In this document: positions 1 to 7,098 of the stretch, in pieces
How the letters are laid out: every line of letters begins with the position of its first letter
Numbering within the stretch: the first letter of the stretch is position 1
Program-made: the position numbers and the translations under genes
Source: Gammaproteobacteria bacterium
Lineage (GTDB): Bacteria > Pseudomonadota > Gammaproteobacteria > Steroidobacterales > Steroidobacteraceae
DNA: 8,316 nucleotides
Direction: 5' to 3'
NCBI GenBank assembly: GCA_030040235.1
Contig: JASHUC010000472.1
Span: 1 to 8,316, forward strand
The notes under the pieces: model-generated
Database searches by the model: none
What the model saw: the letters and a program-made list of their open reading frames with translations, nothing else
Told to the model about the DNA's origin: nothing

Positions 1-399
1 CCGAGCAATGCGCTCAAGGATCATCCCAAGGTCGTCACGCTGCCGCACCTCGGCGCCTCGACCCATGAGGCGGAGGAGAACTGCGCGATCATGGTGGCCG
101 AGAACGTGCGGGACTATCTCGAGAACGGCAATGTGCGCCACTCGGTGAACTACCCGGAGGCCGTTCTGCCCCGCGCGGGCGAGGCGACCCGCCTGGCCAT
201 CGCGAACAGCAATGTGCCGAACATGGTCGGCCAGATCTCCACCTGCCTCGCGACGGCCGGACTCAACATCGCGGACCTGCTCAACAAGTCGCGCGGGGAG
301 TACGCCTATACCATCATCGACACCGAGGGGCCGGTGAGCGCGGAGCTGCTCGGGAAGATACGGCGCATCGAGGGAGTGCTCGCGGCGCGGGTGGTCTGA
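1..399 (+). CDS. serA: D-3-phosphoglycerate dehydrogenase, C-terminal 132 residues (5' end outside window)
   Basis: SerA oxidises 3-phosphoglycerate to 3-phosphohydroxypyruvate with NAD+, the first committed step of cytosolic serine synthesis. The reading frame is open from base 1, so the start and most of the substrate- and NAD-binding domains lie upstream. The visible part begins at the end of the catalytic domain with PHLGAST (residues 15-21 of the fragment). His16 corresponds to the family's catalytic histidine (His292 in E. coli), and the following EAEEN is also typical. From about residue 62 to the end is an ACT domain, seen in VPNMVGQIS and the end VLAARVV; in E. coli SerA this domain binds serine for feedback inhibition. 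The TGA stop at 397-399 lies 40 bp before pheA, which suggests cotranscription. In many relatives serC rather than serA precedes pheA; serC may lie further upstream. Family identity is secure; regulation by serine is inferred. Confidence 0.93.
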   Translation, partial: PSNALKDHPKVVTLPHLGASTHEAEENCAIMVAENVRDYLENGNVRHSVNYPEAVLPRAGEATRLAIANSNVPNMVGQISTCLATAGLNIADLLNKSRGEYAYTIIDTEGPVSAELLGKIRRIEGVLAARVV

Positions 400-439
400 A
401 GGAAGGCACGCGGCGCGACGATCACGAGCGGGGGTCGGC

Positions 440-1588
440 ATGGGTCCAGGGGGTTCTCGAAGCGTTGGCACCGGGCGGCGGAAGACACCGTCCGCAGAGC
501 CGTCCAAGCTGTCGCTGGAGTCGGCGCGCGAGCGCATCGACGCGGTTGACACGGCCATTCACGAGCTCCTCAACGAGCGGGCCAAGCTCGCCCAGCTGGT
601 CGGCATCTCCAAGCACGAGCGCGGGCATCTGGTGGACTTCTATCGGCCCGAGCGCGAAGCCGAGGTTCTGCGCCGCGCCAAGGAGCGCAACCGCGGGCCG
701 CTGCGGGACGAGGAGGTGCTGCGGCTGTTTCGCGAGATCATGTCCGCGTGTCTTGCGCAGCAGGAGCCGCTCAAAGTCGCCTTTCTCGGCCCCGAGGGCA
801 CCTTCACGCAGACGGCCGTGCTCACGCACTTCGGCCACTCCGTGCGGGCGCTGCCGCTGCCCTCGGTCGATGAGGTGTTCCGCGAGGTCGAGTCCGGCCG
901 CGTCGACTTCGGCGTGGTCGCCATCGAGAATTCGACCGAAGGCATGGTCATCAACACGCTCGACCGGTTCATCACCTCGCCGCTCAAGATCTGCGGGGAG
1001 GTGGAGCTGCGCATCCATCAGTACCTCATGGGACGGATGCGCTCGCTCACGGAGATCGAGCGGATTTGCTCCCATCAGCAGGCACTCGCGCAGTGCCGCG
1101 GCTGGCTCGATGCGCACCTGCCGCAGGCCGAGCGGGTGGCGGTGGCGAGCAACGCCGAGGGCGCGCGGCGCGCGCGCGACGAGCAGGGAAGCGCGGCCAT
1201 CGCAGGCGAGACCGCAGCGGAGGTGTACGGGCTCGACGTGCTCGCGAGCGAGATCGAGGACCGCGCCGACAACACGACCCGGTTCTTCATCCTCGGGCGC
1301 AGGCTCCTCGCCCCGAGCGGCAAGGATCGCACGACGTTGCTCGTCTCCGTCGGCCATACCGATGCGCCCGGTGCGCTCTTTCGGCTGCTCGAGCCTCTGG
1401 CGCGCCACCGTGTGAGCATGACCCGCATCGAGTCGCGCCCCTCGCAACGGCGCAAGTGGGACTACGTGTTCTTCATCGACATCGAGGGACATCCCCGGGA
1501 GCAGCACGTCGGGCGCGCGCTCGCGGCGCTCGAGAAGCGGGCGTCGCTGTTTCGTGTGCTCGGCGCGTATCCTCGGGCGGTGACCTGA
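440..1588 (+). CDS. pheA: Bifunctional chorismate mutase / prephenate dehydratase (P-protein), 382 aa
   Basis: This enzyme converts chorismate to prephenate and then to phenylpyruvate, committing carbon to phenylalanine in the cytosol. Three domains follow in order. An all-helical AroQ-type chorismate mutase spans residues 25-108, with RERIDAVD and the helix ending in REIMSACLAQQ. The prephenate dehydratase spans about 111-287, with FLGPEGTFTQTA at 115-126, IENSTEG at 162-168, SHQQALAQC at 211-219 and the catalytic TRF at 280-282. The C-terminal ACT domain spans about 298-375. It keeps the phenylalanine-binding motifs as GALF (311-314; GALV in E. coli) and ESRP (331-334), so feedback inhibition by phenylalanine is expected. 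Length is close to the 386 residues of E. coli PheA. The ATG at 440 is the only plausible start before the mutase domain and gives a 20-odd-residue charged N-terminal tail; a GC-rich purine run lies just upstream. The aroA start follows 18 bp after the stop; hisC and tyrA, often found between them, are absent. Confidence 0.97.
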   Translation: MGPGGSRSVGTGRRKTPSAEPSKLSLESARERIDAVDTAIHELLNERAKLAQLVGISKHERGHLVDFYRPEREAEVLRRAKERNRGPLRDEEVLRLFREIMSACLAQQEPLKVAFLGPEGTFTQTAVLTHFGHSVRALPLPSVDEVFREVESGRVDFGVVAIENSTEGMVINTLDRFITSPLKICGEVELRIHQYLMGRMRSLTEIERICSHQQALAQCRGWLDAHLPQAERVAVASNAEGARRARDEQGSAAIAGETAAEVYGLDVLASEIEDRADNTTRFFILGRRLLAPSGKDRTTLLVSVGHTDAPGALFRLLEPLARHRVSMTRIESRPSQRRKWDYVFFIDIEGHPREQHVGRALAALEKRASLFRVLGAYPRAVT

Positions 1589-1606
1589 ATACGGGCCGAA
1601 CCTTCA

Positions 1607-2932
1607 ATGAGCAGCCCACTTCTGAGCCGCGGCTATCGGCTCCAGCCGGGAGGCAGCGTCGGGGGCACGCTGCGTTTGCCCGGGGACAAGTCCATCTCGC
1701 ACCGCGCGCTCATGCTGAGCGGCATCGCGGAGGGCGTGAGCGAGGTGAGCGGATTTCTCGCGAGCGGGGACTGCCTCGCAACGCTCGCGGCGCTGCTCGA
1801 GCTCGGCGTGAGCATCGAGCGTCCGGAGCGCGAGCGCGTCATCGTGCACGGCGTGGGCGGTTGCGGGCTGCGCGCGGCGGCGAGCCCGCTCGACATGGGC
1901 AATGCCGGCACGGCCATGCGGCTCATGATGGGGCTGCTCGCGGGACGGCCTTTCGAATCCACTCTGGTGGGGGATGAGACCCTGATGCGCCGCCCCATGG
2001 AGCGGGTAGCGGTGCCGCTGCGCCTCATGGGCGCGAGCGTGCTCACGCGCGAGGGCCGGCCGCCCGTCAGGATGCTTCCCGGCCGCCCCCTCGAGGCCAT
2101 CGAGTACGAGCTTCCCGTCGCGAGCGCACAGGTGAAATCGGCGATCCTGCTCGCGGCGCTGCGAGCCGAGGGACGCACCCGCGTCACCGAGCCCGCGCCC
2201 ACGCGTGATCACACCGAGCGGATGCTCGCCGCCTTCGGGGTCGAGCTGGTACGACGGGGGGCGACGATCGGTCTGGAGGGAGGACAGACGCTCGGCGCGG
2301 CCCGCATCGAGGTGCCCGGGGATTTCTCCTCGGCCGCGTTCTTCCTCGTGGCCGGCTGCCTCGCCGCGAAGGAGTCCCTTACCCTCGAGGGCGTCGGCAT
2401 GAACCCGACCCGGACGGGGCTGATCGAGCTGCTGCGCGAGATGGGCGCCGACATCCGCATCCAGCTCCGCGCGCGCTCCGCACCCTCCGCAGAGCCGGTC
2501 GCGGACCTCGAGGTGCGAGCCTCCAGCCTGCGCGGCATCAAGGTCCCCGAGGCCATGGTTCCGCTCGCGATCGATGAGTTTCCCGTCTTTTTCATCGCCG
2601 CGGCGTGCGCCGAGGGCGACACCCTGGTCAGGGGGGCGCTCGAGCTGCGCGTGAAGGAGAGCGATCGGCTCGCAGCCATGGCCGAGGGGCTGGGCACGCT
2701 CGGGGTGGAGCACGACCTGCTTCCCGACGGCCTGTGGATTCGGGGTCGCGGCGGGCTCGAAGGCGGCACCGTCGCGAGCCACGGCGACCATCGCATCGCG
2801 ATGGCCTTCGCAGTGGCGAGTCTCAGGGCTGCCGCGCCGATCGAGGTCCTCGGCGTCGCCAACGTGGCCACCTCGTTTCCAGAGTTTCCCGCCACGGCTC
2901 GAGCCGCCGGATTGCGCATCGAGGAATTCTAG
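1607..2932 (+). CDS. aroA: 3-phosphoshikimate 1-carboxyvinyltransferase (EPSP synthase), 441 aa
   Basis: AroA joins phosphoenolpyruvate to shikimate-3-phosphate, the sixth step of the shikimate pathway and the target of glyphosate. Visible motifs are PGDKSISHR at 25-33 (substrate-binding Lys28), NAGTAMR at 99-105, RPMERV at 129-134, SAQVKSA at 173-179, the catalytic acid region AIDEFP at 321-326 (Asp323), LRVKESDR at 347-354 (Glu351) and HGDHRIAM at 392-399. All expected active-site residues appear present and the length is near normal (427 in E. coli). The DKSISHR and RPMxRV forms resemble AroA of Pseudomonas, Xanthomonas, Bacillus and the CP4 enzyme more than E. coli AroA. In Pseudomonas this subtype is fused to TyrA; here it stands alone. 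Gly101 occupies the position where the glyphosate-insensitive CP4 enzyme has Ala100. No clear Shine-Dalgarno sequence precedes the ATG, so translation may be coupled to pheA 18 bp upstream. Confidence 0.97.
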   Translation: MSSPLLSRGYRLQPGGSVGGTLRLPGDKSISHRALMLSGIAEGVSEVSGFLASGDCLATLAALLELGVSIERPERERVIVHGVGGCGLRAAASPLDMGNAGTAMRLMMGLLAGRPFESTLVGDETLMRRPMERVAVPLRLMGASVLTREGRPPVRMLPGRPLEAIEYELPVASAQVKSAILLAALRAEGRTRVTEPAPTRDHTERMLAAFGVELVRRGATIGLEGGQTLGAARIEVPGDFSSAAFFLVAGCLAAKESLTLEGVGMNPTRTGLIELLREMGADIRIQLRARSAPSAEPVADLEVRASSLRGIKVPEAMVPLAIDEFPVFFIAAACAEGDTLVRGALELRVKESDRLAAMAEGLGTLGVEHDLLPDGLWIRGRGGLEGGTVASHGDHRIAMAFAVASLRAAAPIEVLGVANVATSFPEFPATARAAGLRIEEF

Positions 2933-2985
2933 TTTGACGCCCGGCATCGGACAGCCGTTCGCCCGCACGCCGATGGGTCACTAGG

Positions 2986-3672
2986 GTGCCATCGGCCAAG
3001 GCGCCCGTCGTGACCATCGACGGTCCGAGCGGATCGGGCAAGGGCACGATTGCGAGCGCCGTTGCGCGTGCGACCGGCTGGCACCGGCTCGACAGCGGCG
3101 CTCTGTACCGGCTGGTGGCGCTCGCCGCCATGCAGCGCGGACTCGCTCCGGATGATGTCAAATCCCACCTCGAGGCAGCCTGCTCCATGGAGGTCGGGTT
3201 CGAGGAGGGCCTCGAGGGAGAACGCGTGCTGCTCGGCGGACGCTCGGTGACGGCCGAGCTGCGCTCGGAGGCGGTGGGCGCGAGTGCCTCCCGCGTCGCG
3301 GCCTGGCCGGCGCTTCGGGAAGCCCTCCTCGAGCGGCAGAAGGCCTTTGCCCGACCCCCCGGCCTGGTGGCCGACGGGCGCGATATGGGCACGGTGGTGT
3401 TCCCGGATGCCGAGCTCAAGGTCTTTCTCACGGCGAGCGCCGAGGAGCGGGCCTTGCGGCGATATAACCAGTTGAAAGACAAGGGGTCTGATGTTAGCCT
3501 TCCCGCCCTTTCGCGCGAGATAGCCGAGCGGGACGCAAGGGATTCGACGCGTGCAGTCGCGCCCTTGAAGCCTGCGCCCGACGCCCACGTGATCGACTCA
3601 ACCGGCCTCGGCATTGAGGAGGTCGTCGGTCGCGTGCTCGCACTCGGACGCCGTCGGTCGCTGTGGCCCTGA
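2986..3672 (+). CDS. cmk: Cytidylate kinase (CMP/dCMP kinase), 228 aa, GTG start
   Basis: Cmk phosphorylates CMP and dCMP with ATP, supplying CDP for nucleic acid and phospholipid synthesis. The P-loop GPSGSGKGT is at residues 13-21, preceded by the usual VVTIDG strand. Nucleotide-binding signatures follow: LDSGALYR (35-42), [13 protein letters not shown] (130-142) and the lid/CMP-contact segment [16 protein letters not shown] (182-197). The length matches E. coli Cmk (227). The start is a GTG at 2986. The frame is open upstream only to a TGA at 2935, contains no other ATG or GTG there, and the P-loop must lie near the N terminus, so this start is well supported although its Shine-Dalgarno is poor. 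The cmk-rpsA pairing is conserved in proteobacteria. The 3' part contains a promoter-like sequence that could serve rpsA. Confidence 0.96.
   Translation: MPSAKAPVVTIDGPSGSGKGTIASAVARATGWHRLDSGALYRLVALAAMQRGLAPDDVKSHLEAACSMEVGFEEGLEGERVLLGGRSVTAELRSEAVGASASRVAAWPALREALLERQKAFARPPGLVADGRDMGTVVFPDAELKVFLTASAEERALRRYNQLKDKGSDVSLPALSREIAERDARDSTRAVAPLKPAPDAHVIDSTGLGIEEVVGRVLALGRRRSLWP
3472..3500 (+). promoter_or_regulatory. Candidate sigma-70 promoter inside cmk, for rpsA
   Basis: A -35-like TTGAAA (3472-3477) is followed after 17 bp by an extended -10 element: TG at 3492-3493, one base, then TAGCCT at 3495-3500. This keeps the most important T, A and final T of the -10 box. The stretch is clearly richer in A and T than the surrounding cmk sequence. 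In E. coli, rpsA is served by promoters upstream of or within cmk, which makes the location plausible. However, the bases also encode a conserved part of Cmk ([11 protein letters not shown]), so coding constraint explains some of the composition, and the implied leader of about 325 nt would be long. Confidence 0.3.
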
Positions 3673-3832
3673 CCCGGTCGCAGTGGTCTCGGGCCGGCGG
3701 CACCGAACGGTGCTTCGCGCGCAAGGACCGGATACCGCGACAGGATGCCGCGGCGTGAATCACCACACTCGGACCGCGAAGAGGTGGCCCGAAGCACTCG
3801 AAGAGCACGCGCTCGGGCGTGCATGTGAAGGT
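3673..3832 (+). promoter_or_regulatory. rpsA leader region with hairpins beside a weak ribosome binding site
   Basis: This 160-bp gap between cmk and rpsA is the longest non-coding stretch in the window. It contains a perfect hairpin at 3700-3713 (GCACC, loop GAAC, GGTGC). A stronger one lies at 3805-3822 (stem GCACGC with GCGTGC, 6 bp, loop of 6). The second ends 10 bases before the rpsA ATG. Between it and the start is only GTGAAGGT, with no canonical Shine-Dalgarno at proper spacing. In E. coli the rpsA initiation region is likewise made of hairpins with a degenerate GAAG Shine-Dalgarno and is repressed by excess S1; the same arrangement is inferred here. The rpsA reading frame happens to be open through the whole leader, but that stretch does not resemble S1. 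Confidence 0.45.
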
Positions 3833-5506
3833 ATGACAGAAAGTTTCGCGCAACTGTTCCAGGAAAGTCTCGCCAATCAACGCATTCGCCCCGGAATGAT
3901 TCTGACCGGCCTCGTGGTCGATGTGACGCCGGATAACGTCGTCGTCAACGTCGGCCTGAAGTCGGAAGCCGTCATCCCCCTCGACCAATTCAAGAACGAG
4001 CGCGGGGAGGTGGAGGTCAAGACCGGCGATCAGGTGGAGGTGGCGCTCGATTCGGTCGAGGATGGAACGGGTGAGACGCGCCTGTCGCGCGAGAAGGCCA
4101 AGCGCGCCCGCACATGGACGCGCCTCGAGCAGGCTTTCAACAATTCGGAGATCGTGACCGGTGTGATCACCGGACGCGTCAAGGGCGGTTTCACCGTCGA
4201 GATCGACAACGTGCGGGCGTTCCTGCCGGGCTCGCTCGTCGATGTGCGCCCCGTGCGTGACACCTCCTATCTCGAAGGCAAGCCGCTCGAATTCAAAGTC
4301 ATCAAGCTCGACCAGAAGCGCAACAATGTCGTCGTCTCGCGCCGCGCCGTTGTCGAGCAGGAGTTCTCGGCCGAGCGCTCGGCGCTCATGGAGAACCTGC
4401 AGGAAGGCGCCGTGGTTCGCGGCACCGTCAAGAATCTCACCGATTACGGCGCGTTCGTCGACCTCGGCGGCATCGACGGGCTGCTGCACATCACCGACAT
4501 GGCCTGGAAGCGCGTGAAGCACCCTTCCGAGGTCGTCAAGGTGGGCGACGAGATCGATGTGCGCATCCTGAAATTCGACCGTGAGCGCTCGCGAGTGTCT
4601 CTGGGGCTCAAGCAGCTCGGCGCCGATCCCTGGGAGAACATCGCCCGGCGCTACCCGCCCAACACGCGCGTGTTCGGCAAGGTCACCAACATTGCCGACT
4701 ACGGCGCCTTCGTCGAGATCGAAGACGGTGTCGAGGGTCTGGTGCACGTCTCGGAGATGGACTGGACCAACAAGAACGTGAATCCCGCCAAGGTGGTGCA
4801 CACCGGGCAGGAAGTCGAGGTGATGGTGCTCGACGTGGACGAGGAGCGGCGCCGTATCTCCCTCGGCCTGAAGCAGTGCAAGGCCAATCCGTGGAAAGAG
4901 TTCGCCGAGAACTACAATCGCGGCGATCGCGTCACGGGCCAGATCAAATCGATCACCGATTTCGGCATCTTCATCGGACTGCCTGGCAACATCGACGGGC
5001 TCGTGCACCTCTCCGACATCTCCTGGGATCAGCCGGGCGAGGAGGCGGTGCGCAATTACCAGAAGGCGCAAGCGGTCGAGGCGATGGTGCTCTCGATCGA
5101 CCCCGAGCGCGAGCGCATCTCCCTCGGCATCAAGCAGCTCGCGAAAGATCCCTTCTCGAGCTACATCGCCGAGAACCCGAAGGGCAGCATCGTGCGCGGC
5201 ACGGTCAAGGACGTCGATGCGCGCGGGGCGGTCATCGATCTCGGCAACGGCGTCGAGGGCCAGCTACGTGCCTCGGAGCTCGGACGCGACCGGGTGGAGG
5301 ATGCGCGCGCGGTGCTCAAGGCCGGCGATGCGATCGAGGCGAAGTTCACCGGCGTCGATCGCAAGTCCCGAACGATCACGCTCTCGGTCAAGGCGAAGGA
5401 AGCCCACGAGGAGGCTGAGGCGGTCCAGAGCTACCGCTCGGAGCAGACCGCGACCGGCACGAGCCTCGGCGAGCTGCTCAAAGAGCAGATCGGGGATCGA
5501 AGCTGA
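3833..5506 (+). CDS. rpsA: 30S ribosomal protein S1, 557 aa with six S1 domains
   Basis: S1 binds the 30S subunit and unfolds and positions mRNAs, especially those with weak Shine-Dalgarno sequences. Six S1 (OB-fold) repeats are visible at about residues 21-87, 105-171, 192-260, 277-347, 364-434 and 451-520. Repeats 3 to 5 are the most regular, with [21 protein letters not shown] at 205-225 and matching DYGAFVEI and DFGIFIGL segments. The first two are divergent, as expected for the ribosome-anchoring half. The length equals that of E. coli S1. I set the start at the ATG at 3833, because [13 protein letters not shown] is the family's N terminus; the frame remains open back to 3614 but the upstream residues look like untranslated leader. 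The C-terminal tail after 520 is charged. Expression is probably autoregulated through the preceding hairpins. ihfB follows 62 bp downstream. Confidence 0.98.
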   Translation: MTESFAQLFQESLANQRIRPGMILTGLVVDVTPDNVVVNVGLKSEAVIPLDQFKNERGEVEVKTGDQVEVALDSVEDGTGETRLSREKAKRARTWTRLEQAFNNSEIVTGVITGRVKGGFTVEIDNVRAFLPGSLVDVRPVRDTSYLEGKPLEFKVIKLDQKRNNVVVSRRAVVEQEFSAERSALMENLQEGAVVRGTVKNLTDYGAFVDLGGIDGLLHITDMAWKRVKHPSEVVKVGDEIDVRILKFDRERSRVSLGLKQLGADPWENIARRYPPNTRVFGKVTNIADYGAFVEIEDGVEGLVHVSEMDWTNKNVNPAKVVHTGQEVEVMVLDVDEERRRISLGLKQCKANPWKEFAENYNRGDRVTGQIKSITDFGIFIGLPGNIDGLVHLSDISWDQPGEEAVRNYQKAQAVEAMVLSIDPERERISLGIKQLAKDPFSSYIAENPKGSIVRGTVKDVDARGAVIDLGNGVEGQLRASELGRDRVEDARAVLKAGDAIEAKFTGVDRKSRTITLSVKAKEAHEEAEAVQSYRSEQTATGTSLGELLKEQIGDRS

Positions 5507-5568
5507 ACAGTACCGATTCTCACGCCCGGCCGCGGGTCATCCGGAGCGCCCGAGCGCTGCCCAAGAAC

Positions 5569-5871
5569 ATGACGAAATCGGAGCTCATCGAGATCATCAC
5601 TGCGAAGCAGAAGCATCTGCCTGCCAAGGATGTGGAGCTCGCGCTCAAACAAATACTGGAGATCATGAGCGATGCGCTCTCGCAGGGCGAGCGCATCGAG
5701 ATCCGCGGCTTCGGCAGCTTCTCGCTGCACTTCCGCCCGCCGCGTCAGGGGCGCAATCCGAAAACCGGTGAGGCGGTGGCGCTCTCGGGCAAATACGTGC
5801 CGCACTTCAAGCCGGGCAAGGACCTGCGCGAGCGTGTGAACGACGGGGCCGATCGGCCCATCCGTGATTAG
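5569..5871 (+). CDS. ihfB: Integration host factor beta subunit, 100 aa
   Basis: IHF beta pairs with IHF alpha to bind specific sites in the minor groove and bend DNA sharply, acting in nucleoid structure, transcription, replication and recombination. The protein matches the HU/IHF family over its full length and is much closer to IHF beta than to HU. It has the N terminus [24 protein letters not shown] (40-55), GRNPKTG (61-67) with the intercalating Pro64 at the tip of the DNA-binding arm, and [18 protein letters not shown] (74-91). Glu44 and Arg46, which contribute to site recognition in E. coli IHF beta, are both present. A short acidic/basic tail extends it about six residues beyond the E. 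coli protein. The ATG at 5569 is the family start, with only a weak Shine-Dalgarno. It lies directly after rpsA, its standard neighbour, and 24 bp before lapB. Confidence 0.97.
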   Translation: MTKSELIEIITAKQKHLPAKDVELALKQILEIMSDALSQGERIEIRGFGSFSLHFRPPRQGRNPKTGEAVALSGKYVPHFKPGKDLRERVNDGADRPIRD

Positions 5872-5876
5872 GATCT

Positions 5877-5895
5877 GAGAGGGCGCGGTTCGCCC
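5877..5895 (+). promoter_or_regulatory. lapB ribosome binding site partly inside a hairpin next to the GTG start
   Basis: A Shine-Dalgarno-like GAGAGGG (5877-5883) precedes the lapB GTG at 5896. Its GGG forms the beginning of a perfect 5-bp hairpin: GGGCG at 5881-5885, loop CGGTT, then CGCCC at 5891-5895, directly abutting the start codon. Folding would hide part of the binding site, while ribosomes finishing ihfB at 5871 would tend to melt it. Translational coupling to ihfB is therefore a reasonable inference. Short GC stems are common in such sequence, so this is only suggestive. Confidence 0.35.
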
Positions 5896-7047
5896 GTGTT
5901 CGAGGTTCCTCCCGTTCTGCTCGCGATCGCCTTCGTGGCGGTCGGCTTGGCCGCGTGGCTGCTCGGACGGCACGCGGGCAGGCGCACGGTGCGCCTGCCG
6001 CGGGACTATTACGTCGGGCTCGATCATCTCATCAACGACCGCTTCGACCGCGCGGCCGAGGTCTTCACGCGCGTTGCAGCCTCGAAGGACGATGCGGCGG
6101 AAATCCAGTTCGCGCTCGGGAGTCTGTTCCGCAAGCGCGGCGAAGTGGATCGCGCGATCGCGATCCACCGGCGGCTCCAGGACCAGGGCGCCCCCGCCAT
6201 ACGCGACCGGGCGGCCTTCGCCCTGGCGCTCGACTTCCTGAGCGCGGGTCTCATGGACCGCGCGGAGCGGCTCTTCGAGGAGCTCGCCGCATCGCGCGAG
6301 CACCGCCGCGATGCGCTCGAGCACCTGCTGCGCATCTACGAGCAACAGGGCGACTGGGCGAACGCGCTGAAGGTGTTCCACGATCTGCCTGCGGATCTGC
6401 AGCAGGAACGGCGGAGCGTCGCCGCGCATTATCTCTGCGAGCTGGCCGAGCACGCGATGCTGCAGGGCGAAGCCGAGCGCGCCCGCGCGCTCGTCAAGCA
6501 GGCGAGGAGCCACGATGCGACACTGCCGCGCGCGGACATGCTCACGGCCCGCATGATGGAGGCCGCGGGGGATGCCCGCGGCGCGCTCGAGCGCTACCTC
6601 GGGGCGGTCGAGGCGGCGCCCGGACTCGCGCTCGAGGTGATTCCGCGCCTGCTCGTTCTCGGCGAGCCGCTCGGGGAGCGACAGGTGATCGAGGAGCTTT
6701 GTGCGCGCCTCAGGCGCACGGGCCGCCTCAGCCCGCGCCAGCTCGCGTGGTTGCTCGCAACGGCGCTGCCGCTCGAGGATGCCACCCGGCTCGAGCGCAT
6801 CGCCGGGGACCTGATCGGCCTCGAAGCGGCGGCCTCCGCACCATCGCTCGGCCAGCTCCTCGCGCGCATCGGTGAGGCCGGAGGCCGCTACCAGTGCAGG
6901 GAGTGCGGGCTCTTGAGCGTCGGCTGGTTCTGGCGGTGTCCCAAATGCCGATCGTGGGACGGTATGAGGCCCGCCGTGTTCAAATGGGCGGAGCGCTCCG
7001 AGGAGACCGTGACACAGGGTGCCACGGGCGGCGCCGCGCTGCTGTGA
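5896..7047 (+). CDS. lapB: Lipopolysaccharide assembly protein B (TPR protein with rubredoxin-like metal site), 383 aa
   Basis: LapB (YciM) is an inner-membrane-anchored cytoplasmic protein that, in E. coli, promotes FtsH degradation of LpxC and so limits LPS synthesis. It is itself modulated by PbgA/YejM. An N-terminal membrane helix spans about residues 6-24, followed by the basic GRHAGRR and the family's RDYYVGLDHLIND. TPR-type helical repeats run from about 40 to 310, with the recognisable FALGSLFRKRGEVDRAIAIH at 72-91 and LSAGLMDRAERLFEEL at 115-130. The C terminus holds the rubredoxin-like site: Cys334, Cys337, Cys348 and Cys351, as CxxC, ten residues, CxxC. The length agrees with E. 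coli LapB (389). The GTG at 5896 gives the correct membrane-anchor position; the only upstream in-frame alternative is a CTG. The small membrane protein gene lapA, often just upstream, is absent. The TGA stop is the first three bases of the downstream 8-bp repeat block. Confidence 0.93.
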   Translation: MFEVPPVLLAIAFVAVGLAAWLLGRHAGRRTVRLPRDYYVGLDHLINDRFDRAAEVFTRVAASKDDAAEIQFALGSLFRKRGEVDRAIAIHRRLQDQGAPAIRDRAAFALALDFLSAGLMDRAERLFEELAASREHRRDALEHLLRIYEQQGDWANALKVFHDLPADLQQERRSVAAHYLCELAEHAMLQGEAERARALVKQARSHDATLPRADMLTARMMEAAGDARGALERYLGAVEAAPGLALEVIPRLLVLGEPLGERQVIEELCARLRRTGRLSPRQLAWLLATALPLEDATRLERIAGDLIGLEAAASAPSLGQLLARIGEAGGRYQCRECGLLSVGWFWRCPKCRSWDGMRPAVFKWAERSEETVTQGATGGAALL

Positions 7048-7093
7048 TGCTTTGATGCTGTGATGGTTTTGATGCTTTGAGGCTGTGACGTTC
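7045..7093 (+). repeat. Degenerate 8-bp tandem repeat, six units, between lapB and galU
   Basis: Starting exactly at the lapB stop codon, six consecutive units of a TGATGCTK motif can be read. They are TGATGCTT at 7045, TGATGCTG at 7053, TGATGGTTT at 7061 (9 bp), TGATGCTT at 7070, TGAGGCTG at 7078 and TGACGTTC at 7086. Each unit begins with TGA, four begin with the stop/start overlap TGATG, and the last two have diverged. The block is AT-richer than its surroundings and ends at the galU ribosome binding site. Because each unit starts with TGA, and an 8-bp step shifts the frame, stops occur in all three forward frames. It may be a former slippage tract; a function is unknown. Confidence 0.75.
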
Positions 7094-7098
7094 AGGAG
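7094..7098 (+). promoter_or_regulatory. Shine-Dalgarno sequence of galU
   Basis: AGGAG lies six bases before the ATG at 7105, a near-ideal spacing, and fixes the galU start. It is stronger than the sites of the preceding genes, consistent with galU being translated independently of lapB. Confidence 0.8.

Noticed and set aside
422..1507. 361-codon open frame on the - strand opposite pheA
   Set aside because: It mirrors a convincing pheA, its translation shows no family motif, and long antisense open frames are expected opposite GC3-rich genes.
2934..2962. TTGACG just after aroA as a promoter -35 box for cmk
   Set aside because: At 17 bp the -10 position reads GTTCGC, with no neighbouring alternative resembling TATAAT.
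1604..2968. 454-codon open frame on the - strand spanning all of aroA
   Set aside because: The product is rich in His, Arg, Gly and Ala with no recognisable domain. It exists because aroA codons end in G or C.
2973..2984. Three-codon ORF (Met-Gly-His-stop) ending just before the cmk GTG
   Set aside because: It has no ribosome binding site of its own, and such minimal ORFs are common by chance.
3463..3468. TATAAC in cmk as a -10 box
   Set aside because: It encodes conserved Tyr-Asn, and no -35-like sequence lies at suitable spacing (CCGAGG at 17 bp).
3614..3832. 73-codon in-frame extension upstream of rpsA
   Set aside because: It overlaps the end of cmk, has no S1 similarity, and the family N terminus [10 protein letters not shown] begins exactly at the 3833 ATG.
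3494..5071. 525-codon open frame on the - strand opposite cmk and rpsA
   Set aside because: Repetitive Asp/His/Leu-rich translation reflects the antisense of the S1 repeats, not a protein family.
5545..5558. 5-bp hairpin upstream of ihfB (AGCGC, loop CCGA, GCGCT)
   Set aside because: It is short, lacks a T-run, and is no stronger than many chance stems in this GC-rich sequence; not enough for a terminator or regulatory call.
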